Part shown: positions 1 through 11,930 of the stretch, piece by piece
Layout of the letters: the number at the start of each line of letters is the position of its first letter
Position numbering within the stretch: the stretch's first letter is position 1
Origin: Mesodorylaimus sp. YZB2_4
Lineage: Eukaryota; Nematoda; Enoplea; Dorylaimida; Dorylaimidae
Length of the DNA: 64,000 bases
Direction: 5' to 3'
Assembly (NCBI GenBank): GCA_030248295.1
Contig: JASANH010000104.1
Span: 496,001 to 560,000, forward strand
Notes under the pieces: generated by a model
What the model saw: only the letters and a program-made list of their open reading frames with translations
Told to the model about the DNA's origin: nothing
The model's database searches: none
Program-made: the position numbers and the translations under genes

Positions 1-3000
1 TGATCCCCCTTTGACCCGACCGATATGCTCTTGAATAAATCCGATCTCTGATCCCACGAGAACAAACCGAGAGGCATCAATCGTGTTTCGAAACCTGTCG
101 ACACAGCCACCAGAACGGCCGCTGTCAATTGCCAATGCAAGTGGATCTTGTTCTTGCTATTGGCCGGTTGCCTGGACAATAGATCCCACAACGACTCCCG
201 ATTGCTTGCCCGTTCGTCAGATACGTCATGTCGAAATGCCAGGAAAAAGTTGTTCAAGAAATCTTCCGTTTCGTACCGTTTCGATGCGTCCTCTTGCCAT
301 CGTTCCACGCTTTCCTTCATCACATTGAACAGCGTGTAGACGAAACGCACTAACTCCAATAAACTCGTAGCCGGCACGCCAGTTTCGCGTTCGAACGCGT
401 CGCTGCAGTCCTTTCCACTCGAGGCCATCATCAAGCTGCACAATTTCTCGTAGTGTTGACGAAAGAACGTACGCCAAGCCAAACTGGCAAATCCTTGACG
501 ATGGCGTTCATCCTGTACGTCGCCGAGTAGATTACTTGCTGCCGACAAACAGTCCACACGGTTCGGTGTCTTGTGCCACACTCGAACATACTCCCATAAA
601 ACTCCAAGAACCAATCGCTCTGTTTCCAAACTCAATGGCAGCAGTTGCCTCGCTCTGGTCAAAGCCGTCAGCCACGACGACTTGGCATCGCCTCCATTCA
701 AGTTGTCGAACTGACTCCCATCTACCAATCGATCAGCCACGACGAATGACTTGGCCAGGTGCTCGCTCAAGTATCCAGCACCAGTCACTAATAACTGATG
801 CAAAGAAATCGGCTCCGCATCTTTCCCCTTCTCATCCGAAATAACACAGCGGCAACAAGTGTCGACCAAAAGGACGCTATGAAGAGTAGTCTGAAGAAGA
901 TCCCAATCCTCAACGTCCTTCTCGATCTTCATCCAATCCGATGATTCGTTCTCATCAGACGCAGTATTCTTGACCATGGCACGTACTACCATACACAACG
1001 AAAGAGCCTCTGCGATTCTTGAACAGTCGATAATCAATCGCCGCACTTCTCGGAGGAATTCATTCACCAATGCTCGACCTCCGTCGTCGCGTTCCGATAG
1101 GACACGAAACAAATTGTACAGCCTGAGGGGGTGCACTGAATACGATCGATTCTTATGCAACCAATACGAACAGAACAGACGAGTCCAATCTCGATCCACT
1201 AATCCCAACAGTGTCCGCGCATTTCGACTGAATTCATTTACCGAACACGTTCCATCCAAAAACGGCTTGAATACAAAATCGCCCAATTCAGCCAGAACAT
1301 TCGCGTCGTCAACTTCTCTTCGGAATCGTAATCTTAGCGTATGCTCGGACGCGGTCGGAGTGGGTGTGAATGGAATGTGTGATAATAATCGATAATCAAT
1401 AGCCGACAAGAATTCTTGAAGAACACCGGACGAATCCAATGACTTCGATTCCGCGTTGCTTAAACAAAGTCTGATCCTCAAATTTGCATCCAAATCGGCT
1501 AACAGTGCATCCAATTCGTCGGGTGATCGCAGCGCTAGGAGCTTATGAATATCGTCCTCATTCTCCTCATTTTCTTCATCGTCTCCTCGATAGTTCGGGT
1601 CGTGGTACTTCAGTAGCAAGGCTGCAAAATGAGTGATCTGCCTGTACGCCAGGCATCGAGCGTACAGCGATCGAACGTCCGGATGTTGATCTTGATCTTT
1701 CGTCAGACGGGTGACGACAGCGTCGACGAAACGGACGAATAGCTTGTAATCGATTTTGGACGCCCCGACCACGTGGTCCACCAAATACGCAATATCCTTC
1801 GCCCACATTACTCGGCCCAGTGTCTCCGATAGAGCAGCCAATTGCGATTCCTCCACCAATTGATTGGCCCATCGCTTCCGAAAATCCTCCTTTGCTGGCA
1901 CGGTCCAATAGGTAGACGTCTCGTGCGGCTCGATAACCACGCTTGACGATATATCGATATGGAAGAAGTGCCCATTTGAATCAAGGAATCGTGTGGCTTG
2001 CGAAAAATCGATAGATCCAGATTTTGTCAGTGCTGTGGCGGGGCAATAAACCAACATGCCCTGTCGATCGACGTTGAAAGCGGCAGCCCTTCTGCCGTTT
2101 TGAGCTGACCACACTTCTAGAATTCCGCGTCTCGGTGCATAAATGACCAGACACAGAACGTTACACCGATTTTTCTCGTCATCCTTCTTCTCCTGTCCAG
2201 AATAAGGCAGTTCTATCCAAGCACACTGCGCATCTCGATATCCTTTCCACATTCGAAGCAGCAATCGTCGATGCACATCCACCAATGACACACGCCCCAA
2301 GTCATCGCATATGGCAGCCAATCGATCGCCTGGTGCTAAGACCAATCGCTCCCCGATTCGGCCGTTGTCTGGTAAGTGGCTACGTTGAGGCACGTCTCGA
2401 CCAGTGATAGGTGCTGGGTGCGCGGCTGACGACGCGTCTGATGCTTTAGCTGACGGTCTTGAGGGCGACCACCAGGACGAGAAAATTGGAACGCTGACAC
2501 TTGATTTTAACTTGCTGGCTAATCCTGCCAATATGTTTGGCGGCGTCTCGTCCGTCCACCAATTGAATGACACAAAATTTTTGGTATTGGTTGCGCAGTA
2601 CGTTTCATAGGACGGCTGCCGACTGCTAATGCTGGCGTTGAAACCACCTGAAATGCGAACCAAGTAAGCGTTTGAACAGTGGAGGAGCATTGAAAAGACG
2701 CAGTCATCCTCCAGCCGTGAACTGATTCCCGGCAGGCCAGTGTGGAAACTGAAAAGCATCGCCCAGAACAGCCTGCCAGCCCACGCAGGCCTAAACCGCA
2801 GAGGCTGCGAATTTTTTGAACTCCCTGCGTAGGCCTTATGCTTAGAGGCCACTAATCTGCAGGCTAGATGCGCTATTCGTCAGGGAACCTGAGATCGCAG
2901 TGCGTGAAGGTAAAGTCCGACCGCCTGAGACACCACTTACAGACAACCCACCTTACCTTTCACACTTGCAGTCACCATTTTCTCCCAAATACTCGTTCGA

Positions 3001-3996
3001 TGCGGCCCAGTGGCAGCTACAGAAATCGGTTGATTGACATTTTCCAATCGCCAAAATTCGTGAACTAACTGAGATTCGGTTGACGGGAATGAATCGCCTC
3101 GTTCTAAACCACGGTGGTGCCGAAGTATTCGTTGTCGACTCGCCTTGAGTAAAGCCAACAATGTCAATCCGCTTACAGCAGTCAGATAGTCAGGGTAGGT
3201 GACGAATAACTGATCGGCTTGCAACCGCAGTTCTACGATAGGCTTCGTATGGAATCGATGGCTGAGCAACTCGTCGCCTCGTTCATTCAGTGCAGTGAGT
3301 TGACCATCTTCTGTGCCTGAAATTTTGCAAAGGTATCAGATCAGTGTTGCAATCACAACCCATCCAGGCCAGCACCGGCAAAAACGCCCAGAATAGGATG
3401 GGTCTTGGACGAGGCCGGTGGCTGTTGTCCACAAATGCAAGTGGACAACAACCATCACCTGTCGATCGTGGTCTGCCCACATTGGACATTTATCCAAGAC
3501 AGCACAAGCATGACTTCCTTCACATTCCCAGATATCACTTACCAACCAAGACGGCCGTCCATTCGTAGGGTCTCGGATCGGTCATCCTCGTCGGGGCCAC
3601 GGGTAAACACGACACAGCCGTAACCTCCGCTTTCATTTCCTTTTGATAAAGAACTTTCCATTGTTCGTTTCCTCCCATCGATTCCAGAACCACTACTCTT
3701 TTCTCAAACGCAAAAACGTACACTTCGAATGTGGGAATAGTTGCCACGAAAATATTTTGTAACCACGATTTCTCTTTTCGATTTAATATCGAAGAAACTG
3801 GTGCTGGATGTTCATTTTTCAACAGGTTTTCTTTGGATAAATCACTTTCCGTCTCCACATCCTCCCATTGATTACTATCATCTTTGGTCGTGTTCAACTC
3901 GTCATCCGTTTCTTCCTCGTCCAGTAAATATCCATGAATCAAACGCCACTGCGACGATTCGATCGGCGACGAAATACGTTTTAGTGATGGTGCCAT
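1..3996 (-). CDS. RAB3GAP2: Rab3 GTPase-activating protein non-catalytic subunit (RAB3GAP2), 3' end beyond the window
   Basis: The regulatory subunit of the Rab3GAP heterodimer, which with RAB3GAP1 acts on Rab3 and as an exchange factor for Rab18. It is identified from blocks shared with animal RAB3GAP2: KTSWLQ-like KSWLQN near residue 80, GGFNA just after the second intron, MWKGYRDAQ, and VIYAPRRGILEVW. I place three exons: 3996-3543, 3316-2957 and 2647 down to base 1. All joins keep frame (phase 1 at both introns). The third exon stays open for more than 880 codons and leaves the window without a stop, so the C-terminus is missing here. The start is the first ATG before an acidic N-terminus. 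VPS36 lies head-to-head about 530 bp upstream. Confidence is high for identity and good for splice sites. Confidence 0.93.
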
Positions 3997-4522
3997 TGTT
4001 GAAGGGCATAAAAAATTACAAATTTTATGTTATCTTGGCAATTTTTTCGGTTTTGGCAGAACGGGAACACGAAACACGCGACAACGCGAGACAACGTTCC
4101 CACGGCTAACTTATATGCATCATGAGCACACGCCACACGTGTTTCGGTTAGCCGTGCCCAGATGTGGCGAACCAGCTTTTAGCGGTCGATTTCGATATTT
4201 GATTGCCATTACGCCAGACAGATAGGTACAGGAAAAAATACCTGCAATATTTGGAACACGATCAGTATGGCCAGCGGTGGTTTTCCTAGTAAGGATCTAA
4301 TTATTGATTCTTAGCGGTGAAGTAACGGAGGAGGCGTGCCTTTTTTGGTTTCCGCACAGCACTCTTTCCTTTTTATCAGTGATGCCTGTCATAATTTCTT
4401 GCATTCATTGCGGACTCACCTACCCTATAGATCGTCTAAAATCGTTGCAAATGCGTTTTCATCATGAAAGTCATTGAAAATCGATACTTTCCGAAAAGTA
4501 GATCTGTGGACAATAATACATC
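3997..4522. promoter_or_regulatory. Shared upstream region between RAB3GAP2 and VPS36
   Basis: About 0.5 kb between two divergently transcribed genes, so it probably holds both promoters. I see no TATA box I would defend. A short open stretch at 4381-4467 could be a first exon of VPS36: with a weak GT donor at 4468 and the acceptor at 4540 the phases agree. Its 29 codons match nothing I recognise. Confidence 0.4.
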
Positions 4523-6037
4523 ATGGCATTCTTTATTTCAGATCGCCGATTACGTGCAGGAATTGTGGGAATCGAAAGAGAGATCGAGGAGAAACAGTTG
4601 ACAACGTCCCGTAATATCAGTCAGGCATTTGAAGATTTGTCGAATCTGATGACCATGGTGAACTCAACTTTGCTTCCCCTGTGTTTTCTCAAGTCATCTG
4701 GGTGTCTTTTATTATTTTCCTTGATGTAATTCGTTTCTAGGCCAAAGACATGGTGAATACTGCGAAGCGTATTTCGGAGAAAATGAGGGCGAAGACGGGG
4801 GCGATATCGGATGACGAGGTTTGTCACGGCCACTCAAACAGCGATGATTGATTAGCCACAGTTCGAGTTATAGACTATCCAATTCAAATCATATTTACTC
4901 AGTTTGGGCGTCGACGATCCGGTGACAAGAGAAGGCTCCAAGTCCATGTACTTCGCTGATTTGGCCAAAGAAATATCACGCGTGTTGGTCAAGCCTGTTC
5001 AGGTGGGCGTATTATAGGTTTAGTTATGTATAAGGCGAGGGTATCTTGCTCCATTCACAAGCAATTTTTTTAAAAATGCATTCTTTTTTAGGAAACTGGT
5101 GGAGTGATGGTGCTGACGGATGCGTATTGTAGGATAAACCGTGCGAGAGGACTAGAGGTATACGACATGCTGTGTATGCCTGCTGCATGGAGGGACTGTC
5201 TCGAAGGAGTTAGGTTACTGGGTTTCTGGTTTTACATTCGCGGATCATGTTCCTTTAACCTACTGTATGTACGGTTGGTCTATTTCTAGCTCATTTCACC
5301 AGCGGACATGTTGGACGCATGCATTTTGATGGAGCCGCTAAAACTGCCAATGAGGTGAGTGTACACACGGGCTGCTTCCGTCCCCTCGTTCCTCGTACGC
5401 ACGATCAGGGATCTGTTTCAGGCTAGTGAAGTTCCGAAGTGGTGTCATGGTTCTTCAGCTGGCCGATTTCAATGACGAAGCTGCAGCTGAGGACACTGAG
5501 CAGCGGGTATGGAGTTTTGTTTGGTGGTTGTCGATATTTTGTTCGTAACTAGCAGTTATCGTAGGTAAAAGAAAATGTGGCCTTATCTGCAGAAGAATTC
5601 GCACGGATATCTGGCTTGCCCGTCGTATTGGCCAAGGAACGGTACGTGGCGCACGTTGTAGCCTCCTACTTTATTTGGTGAATGAAGTCCTTAATGCATT
5701 ACACTATGCACAGTACACAGCAAAGAAACCAGGCAGCGCAAAAATGGAGTCTCCCAAAGGCTTAGGTGTTCCTGGGTGTTCCTATGGAAGGCATGGAATC
5801 AGAGCTTTACTAACTTAGTTACCAAGAAACCTTGGTCTGAGCCGAACCAGCCGTGCCTGGTTCTATTTCTGATCACGTTTAGGTACGCCTACCCATATGT
5901 CGCTGCTACTGGCTTAATGCAATGTTGACTTTTTCAGCCTACTGATGGCCGAACAGTATGGTCGACTGTGTCGTGACGAGACGATTGAAGGGCTACGTTT
6001 TTATCCCAACTATATCGTTAACGTAGATGGTTTGTGA
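4523..6037 (+). CDS. VPS36: ESCRT-II subunit VPS36, C-terminal winged-helix part; GLUE domain not found
   Basis: VPS36 is part of ESCRT-II, which sorts ubiquitinated membrane proteins into multivesicular bodies. The sequence follows animal VPS36 from the motif [10 protein letters not shown] onward, with [33 protein letters not shown] and the end [11 protein letters not shown], covering the EAP30 winged-helix pair. Exons: 4523(or 4541)-4657, 4741-4818, 4874-5002, 5092-5157, 5290-5354, 5422-5506, 5565-5641, 5938-6037; all phases agree. The family normally starts with a GLUE domain of about 130 residues that binds PI3P and ubiquitin. Nothing like it fits in the 540 bp before the first recognised exon. 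The ATG at 4523 lies in a typical acceptor sequence, so the true start is uncertain and an upstream or trans-spliced exon is possible. Confidence 0.88.
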
Positions 6038-6814
6038 TACATTAGCCTCTTGACTACTGCTCTCGCTGTGTTGGAGTATACCCGCGCAGGAATGTGCGCG
6101 CTTGGGCTTCCCTGTTTGTACCTGTACATAATAGATAGATTGTTTGGCCCGAACTCAGAGCTAGGCACTCCAGACGCGAGACCAACCATCAGGAGAAAGT
6201 CATTTAGGTGAGCGGGCCATGGGCGCAGCAAGAGAGACGTTTTTCACATGAAAGGTTAAGAAAGAGCTAATTTAGTAGAGTGCTGACACAAAGTCGATTG
6301 AGTTGGAAAGGAGCAGGGCGCAAGTAGAGCCATCTTGCGTTTGCTGTTGTCGAGTTCCTCATTCTCCAAAGCGTGCCCGAGAGACCATGGGCGTGTCGGG
6401 ACGGGAACGAGACGATGGGCAGAATCAGAAAACGAAGTTTTTTAAACTTGTTCGAGTAAGTTTTTTGGAATGCTGTTGAAAGCGGTTGGCTTACGAGTCC
6501 CTGTCCGGTAAGCAATCTCCTCCCAGCTCATTACATTGCCCGCATTCACGCCTTAGGGGATTAAAAAATAACAGCTTTCCCCTTCAAACACGATGGCCCA
6601 ATTCAGTGTGCAGGGGCCGGGGGTGAGTTGACGGGCGTAATAGGTATCCATTTCATGCAAGCAATCAATCGGGCCGGCCTCGCCCTATTTCCTCGCTGGC
6701 CCATATCGCCCTGCGCCATCCGGTTCCGAGTTGAACCGACGAGTGCTCGGAGATCATATAAAGCTAGTTAGCAAAAACCTTGCCGGCCTACACGCAGCCC
6801 GGGGCTCTGATTGA
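6038..6814. other. Intergenic region between VPS36 and the first K2P channel
   Basis: No gene recognised. The 3' part is the likely promoter of the channel gene; a TATA-like CATATAAAG lies at about 6756-6764, some 50 bp before the proposed start codon. Confidence 0.4.
6756..6764 (+). promoter_or_regulatory. TATA-like element upstream of the first K2P-FN3 channel
   Basis: CATATAAAG about 50 bp upstream of the proposed start codon at 6815. Position and sequence suit a TATA box, but short AT-rich matches are common by chance. Confidence 0.25.
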
Positions 6815-9800
6815 ATGGCGCCGACGAAGAGGAAGACCGTAAGCAGCGGGGAGGTGCCTTATTTCGGATTGACCAAGTTTCTGGTAATCACAGGTTTGGA
6901 CTGACCTTGTCACAATGTCTTGGTAACCTTGACTTGTCTCTCTGCTTCCCTATCTCCGCCGCAGTCGACTAGCCCCAGCTGACGCGGTCACTTTCAGGTT
7001 ATCAAGCTCGCACTTCCTCACGTTTGCCTGTGGTCCTTGTCGATCCTGTACTGCGTCGGCGGTGCCTTGATGTTCATGCACTTGGAGGGCAGGGAAAGTC
7101 TGGCAGCGTCCCGCTTCGTCAATAGCTCCATCAACAGGACGAGCCAAGCCGTCACCTGGCAGCTCTTCAACCTGACCAGACCGTTGGACGGACAGCAGCG
7201 AGTCAACAAGTCCAGATGGAAGGCCATCGGAGACGAGACTATGAGACAATTCGCCACCCAGATCTACGACCTGCACAAGAAGTTGGATCAGTCGAGTTTG
7301 GACGCGGGCGTGGCGGACAAATGGGAGTTCGGCAGAGCCTTCTTTTTCGCTGCTACCACCTTGACTTCCATAGGTACGATGGTGGTCGCGTGCGCTGGCC
7401 GATGGACGCTTCTGTCCATGGTGCAGATCCTTCTCTGTGCAGTAATGTTGCTTCAAAGTCCCAACCGGGTCCCATTCGAAGGTCATTCAGACTGCATCCC
7501 TCTCAATTTAGGTTACGGAAACCAAACGCCAGCCACTCGAGGCGGGAAGGTCTTCTGCATATTCTACGCGCTCTTTGTGAGTACGCCGCAGAATGTTACA
7601 GCTACGGTACGATCTCATGGCCGCCTCTGTTCTAGGGCCTGCCTCTCGTGGTCATCACAATCGCCGACATCGCCAAGTTTCTGTCCCACTTTATCCTCTG
7701 GTGTTTTATCAGATACTTAATGGTCAAGTGGAAGGTCCGTGCCTGGTACCGAACGTGGAGACTGAAGCGGAGGGAGAGGAGAGAGAGTCTTAGATTGCAG
7801 CGTCTGCACGGATTGTCACCAGCCGCTGCTGCTGCCATCGTATCGCCAAAAGGGCACAGTGATGAAGAAGTGGCTGAGTTCTTGTGGGTCAACTTGGTCA
7901 ACGCCGAGTTTGTGGAGGTGAGTTGCATGTGGAGTGCTGAGTACCCACTTGGTAATTTGGTTAACATCGTCTTCTGTTGCATCAGGTAATATTTTCCAGA
8001 TTACCCGATGTAAAAAACTAAACGCCATTGGGCCTCCACCCTTGAATGACGGATGTTTGTTTTTCAGGTCCCAGCATCCCTTATGTTCGCTTTGATCTCG
8101 TCTTATGTGGCACTGGGCGGATTTTACTTTCGATCAGTTGAAAATGATTGGACGTTCTTTGAAGGCTTCTACTTTTCGCTAATCAGTATCCTGGCTATTG
8201 GCTTCGGCGACTACACGCCCAGGAATGAGCGTTTTATCTATGTCTCCCTTCTCTACGTCATCATGGGCATCGTGTTGACCACAACGTGCATCGATATTGT
8301 GGGCGTAGACTACATCAACAAATTGCATTTCTGGGGACGTCAATTGCACAAAGTAGATCCGCTTCAATGGCTGAAAGAAGTGCAAGAGAAACGACTGAGG
8401 AATATGAAACGGAAAGCTATGGCTGCACTGATCAATACTTTGACCGCCTTGCACTACATGAGGCTTGGTATGTGCTTCTGGCAGAACCTCCATAACCTGG
8501 GACACGGGATCTAGGATGCAGGGTCTCTTGTGGAAGGTATTGCCTTCTGTAGCCTAACTTTATGCTGCAATTCAGTGAATACCTCCAGGGATCCTGAAGA
8601 CTATGCAACACATTGCTCTATGTACCTCACGAGCCAGGTCTCTCACCATCAGGAAACTGTTTGACTGCGACTAAACCTAACATGCGTCTTGCCTGTTTCA
8701 GACCCGGCTTTACTCAATAACATGAAAACATTGCTGGCGGAAAATCCTGAGTCAGGAGAGAGTGGCCAAGGCATATCCAATGCCACAATAGCCAGTCCAA
8801 CCTCGCAAAACTCATTAAGTCAGAAAGAATACGACCAGTCGAAATCTCAAGCCATACCTGAATCTATCTCACTGGCCGTTACGACGACCTCGGCGCAGCG
8901 AATGGAACAAAGTCAGAAATTGTCATGGCCAGAAGTCACAGTTCACTACCTTCACCTTTTTAGAAGCTGTTCCAAGTCCACCTCGCAATTTCCGGGCCAT
9001 CAGCATCAGTGTGCACTCGGTCACCTTGAAGTGGGAGCCACCGTTGAGTGGTGTGACCGAGGATATGTACTATAGTGTCTCCTATCGTCTCAGGTAACCC
9101 TGTCTCTTAACCCCACTCGTCCGCATGACTGTTTGCCCTTTTTCCTTCCCTTTGCTTATGCCGCTTCTCCTATCAGGACAGTCTGTGATCATAATCTGAG
9201 ACGGCATGCTGACAGTGATCGTCCAACTTCCATTGTGCACGATCTGATAGCATCGTCCCTCGGCCTCATGACCTATCCAACCGAGTGCATCAACCTGTCC
9301 GACGTGGACGAGGCGGACGAATCTGCAGCCGAGGAGGTGTCGACCTCGCGCAGCACACCTCGATTCAGGTTTGCTATGCTTATTGCTTGTGGTGCGCGCT
9401 TTCCCCTGTTTGGTGCGGGGGGTCATTGCCTGAACTGCTCGAAGAGGCTTCCAGTTCCTGTACGTGTGGGTATCTAGGTATCAATTGCCTGAAGAGCAGT
9501 TTCCTCACTGCATGTCTCATCGTCAGTGTTGATCCTTTGTGGTGGGTGATGCATTTGGAGGAGACTGGTGCGCCTAAGTAACTTACTGGAAAATGATGAT
9601 GGGCACCAAGACGCAGCGATAAAGCTCAATCTATGCACTTGGACTTTCCTTCAGGTTGGCTCCTCGCCGTGTGGGCATGACTGGCATCGAGCGCGTGCCC
9701 AACACGACAACTTCGTTCACTGTGAATGGCCTCAAGTCATTCGCCCTTTACCAGTTCTCCTTGGTTGCTATCAATAAGAATGGAAGGAGCAGATCTGTGC

Positions 9801-10373
9801 ACACCCAGGAATACACAGGTATGAGGATAGATCAGCTGTCTAAGTGTTGACTCCTGCGTAACATTCTAGAACCGAGCACTGTACCATTGAACATTCGTGC
9901 AGCCACGATCTCGGACACGATGGCGAAGATAGTGTGGGACCCACCAGTCAGAAACAAGTTGGGACCCAGGGTAAGACTTATTACTTATCCCTGCTCATTC
10001 AAACTCTGGGTTTCTTCTTCAGCGCTACACATTGCACATAACCTCCGATTCGAGCACACCATTCAGTGAATGGCACAAGGTCGAAACTGCAGCCGACGAA
10101 CACCAACTCGATTTACTAGACCTCCAGCCTATGACGTCATACGTGCTTTGTATTTCGGCCAATCATAATCGGGGCCTGGCAACCTTCTCCCGCTCGTTGC
10201 AATTAGCCACTCTGGCCTCGCCAGCCGACAATACACCAATTGGAATCGGAGATATCAGCAGCGATGCTTCACCTAAGGCCGTGGATTCTACGCGAATATC
10301 TTCAATGGGACGATCGAGCAGTTCGAATTGGTCAACCGACTTCCACACGTCTGAAACTGGTGCCAGGTTCTGA
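6815..10373 (+). CDS. Two-pore-domain (TWK/K2P) potassium channel with two C-terminal fibronectin type III domains
   Basis: A leak potassium channel subunit. Eleven exons join in phase: 6815-6883, 6998-7373, 7512-7576, 7636-7917, 8068-8467, 8702-8911, 8964-9093, 9177-9368, 9655-9818, 9870-9970, 10023-10373, giving about 779 residues. Visible in order: a short N-terminus, TM1, a long extracellular cap with NSS and NLT sequons, pore 1 with filter TTLTSIGYGN, TM2-TM3, pore 2 with ILAIGFGDYTP, TM4, then a tail with two FN3 domains. These start at PSPPRNFRAISISVHSVTLK and at PSTVPLNIRAATISDTMAK, with the usual Trp and Tyr (ALYQFSLVAIN, TSYVLCISAN). K2P tails are cytoplasmic, so the FN3 pair should be intracellular. 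FN3 domains are not part of any K2P architecture I know. Exon 9177-9368 is an insert inside the first FN3 domain. The small intron 8912-8963 is my least certain junction. Confidence 0.87.
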
Positions 10374-11930
10374 ACGAGATAGGTTATTGTAGTTCCCAGT
10401 AGAGCTTGTAGTTCGATAAACATGTTGCGCACATTGTCGGAATCGGCCTGGTGTACTGTACTGTGTTAGGAATTAGAGCTGACGTGAAGGTACGATTCGG
10501 CATAATTATGTCCCGCATGTGGTAGGTGTGTTTGGCCTGAGAAGAAGGTAGTGTATAAGGCTGCCTTTACTGGCCGCCTTATGCACGGAGCAGTATGTGA
10601 TTGCCTTGACTGGCCGCCGCATACAGCGTATCAGTTGCCTTCGTTGGCCGCTCGATACACTCATCCAGGTGAAGCTGAAACCCGTCGGGTTGATGTCCCA
10701 GGTGACCTGCCTACGACTAGGTGACCTGCCTGAAGGGTTTTTGTGTCCATCCGCTCCCCGCGGTATCTTCTCCAATGTAGACCTATTCCGCCTATTACAC
10801 GCATATTGCAGCACAAGCACATCCGGACCTAGTACAATCGTGAACCATAACTGCAATTCGACTGACTGCCCTGACATTGCAGTCGCAATATTAGTGGTCA
10901 CAAACAAGTGCTGACTTCTTATTCTGCATGGCGTCATGTTCACACTGACTGGGAATTCTCGGCAGTCGAAGGAACCTCAGCACGCGGAATAAGGAAGTCT
11001 GCATGAATATCGTGATGACAAGACCAAACCAAAAGACCAGACTGAGAGACCAAATGACAAAATAATATCGGTCGAGGCATATAACAAGTGAATAAGTGAT
11101 TAATGGTCCACGACACTAGTACAAGTGGGAACAAAAGTTGCCTGAGCTGTCCAGAAGAGATAGTTTGCGAATAGATCTACAAAAAACCTCATCGTACGAA
11201 TTGTTACACGCGGCAGTTCGCCAGTCCATAAATCGATGCGAAACCACCGCGTTGTGTGTATAAGTTGGGCTACCATTTAAAAGACGCTCTGATCAGATTC
11301 GCTCTTACTCGCTAAGACGCTCTACCCGTTAGCCAAATAACGCCTCTTGGCTAGAAGCCCCTGACCCGCAGGACAAATCCGACGGGTGATGATGATACTG
11401 TAAGCCCGTTGACTAACCCTATTCACTTCTCCTTTTTGCTGGCAAGTATTCAAGCTTTGCCGCCGTGGGGGCCTGTCACACGGCAGCGTCCACATCCGTA
11501 CCTCCGCATCATGGAAAGTTCCTCGCACAATGGGGTTAAGACTGTACATTCATCTGCCTTCCGACTCGAAACACCTTTTGACTGTACCAGATGAGTTACT
11601 GGGACCTGGCCAAGGTCAGTGAGCGCTGTTGGCTTATAAACCGGCCTCCATAGCCTGGGATTGAAGACAGGACGACCCTAGCCGCCCTTCACAGCATCAC
11701 GCACACAAATACAAACGCCAAACCACTGTAGCCCTGCGGATGATTACCGAAGTAACATCTGTATTATGCGCGCATTGCACTTCCCTAGTTCTCGGGATCT
11801 AGCTAGTGTTTGCAAGGCCTGCTTCTAAAATACAGTATTTATTCCCCACCAAAGTAATATCCTGTACTCAGAGAAATCAGGAGCGTATTAGTAAGCATCC
11901 CAAACACCAACTCATTCCATTCACATTCAT
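10374..11930. other. Intergenic region with short imperfect direct repeats
   Basis: No gene recognised. At 10562, 10602 and 10636 the motif TGCCTTNNNTGGCCGCY recurs three times with spacings of 40 and 34 bp, and GGTGACCTGCCT occurs twice near 10700-10730. The rest looks unique. The 3' end (about 11830-11930) holds the likely polyadenylation region of the minus-strand gene that follows, with AATAAA on the minus strand near 11840. Confidence 0.5.
10562..10655 (+). repeat. Three imperfect copies of a TGGCCGC-containing motif
   Basis: Motif starts at 10562, 10602 and 10636; each reads TGCCTT, three variable bases, then TGGCCGC. Too short and too few copies to call a satellite. Confidence 0.4.

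Noticed and set aside
1576-1908. Minus-strand open frame of 110 codons
   Set aside because: Out-of-frame shadow of the large RAB3GAP2 exon, which reads through this segment in another frame.
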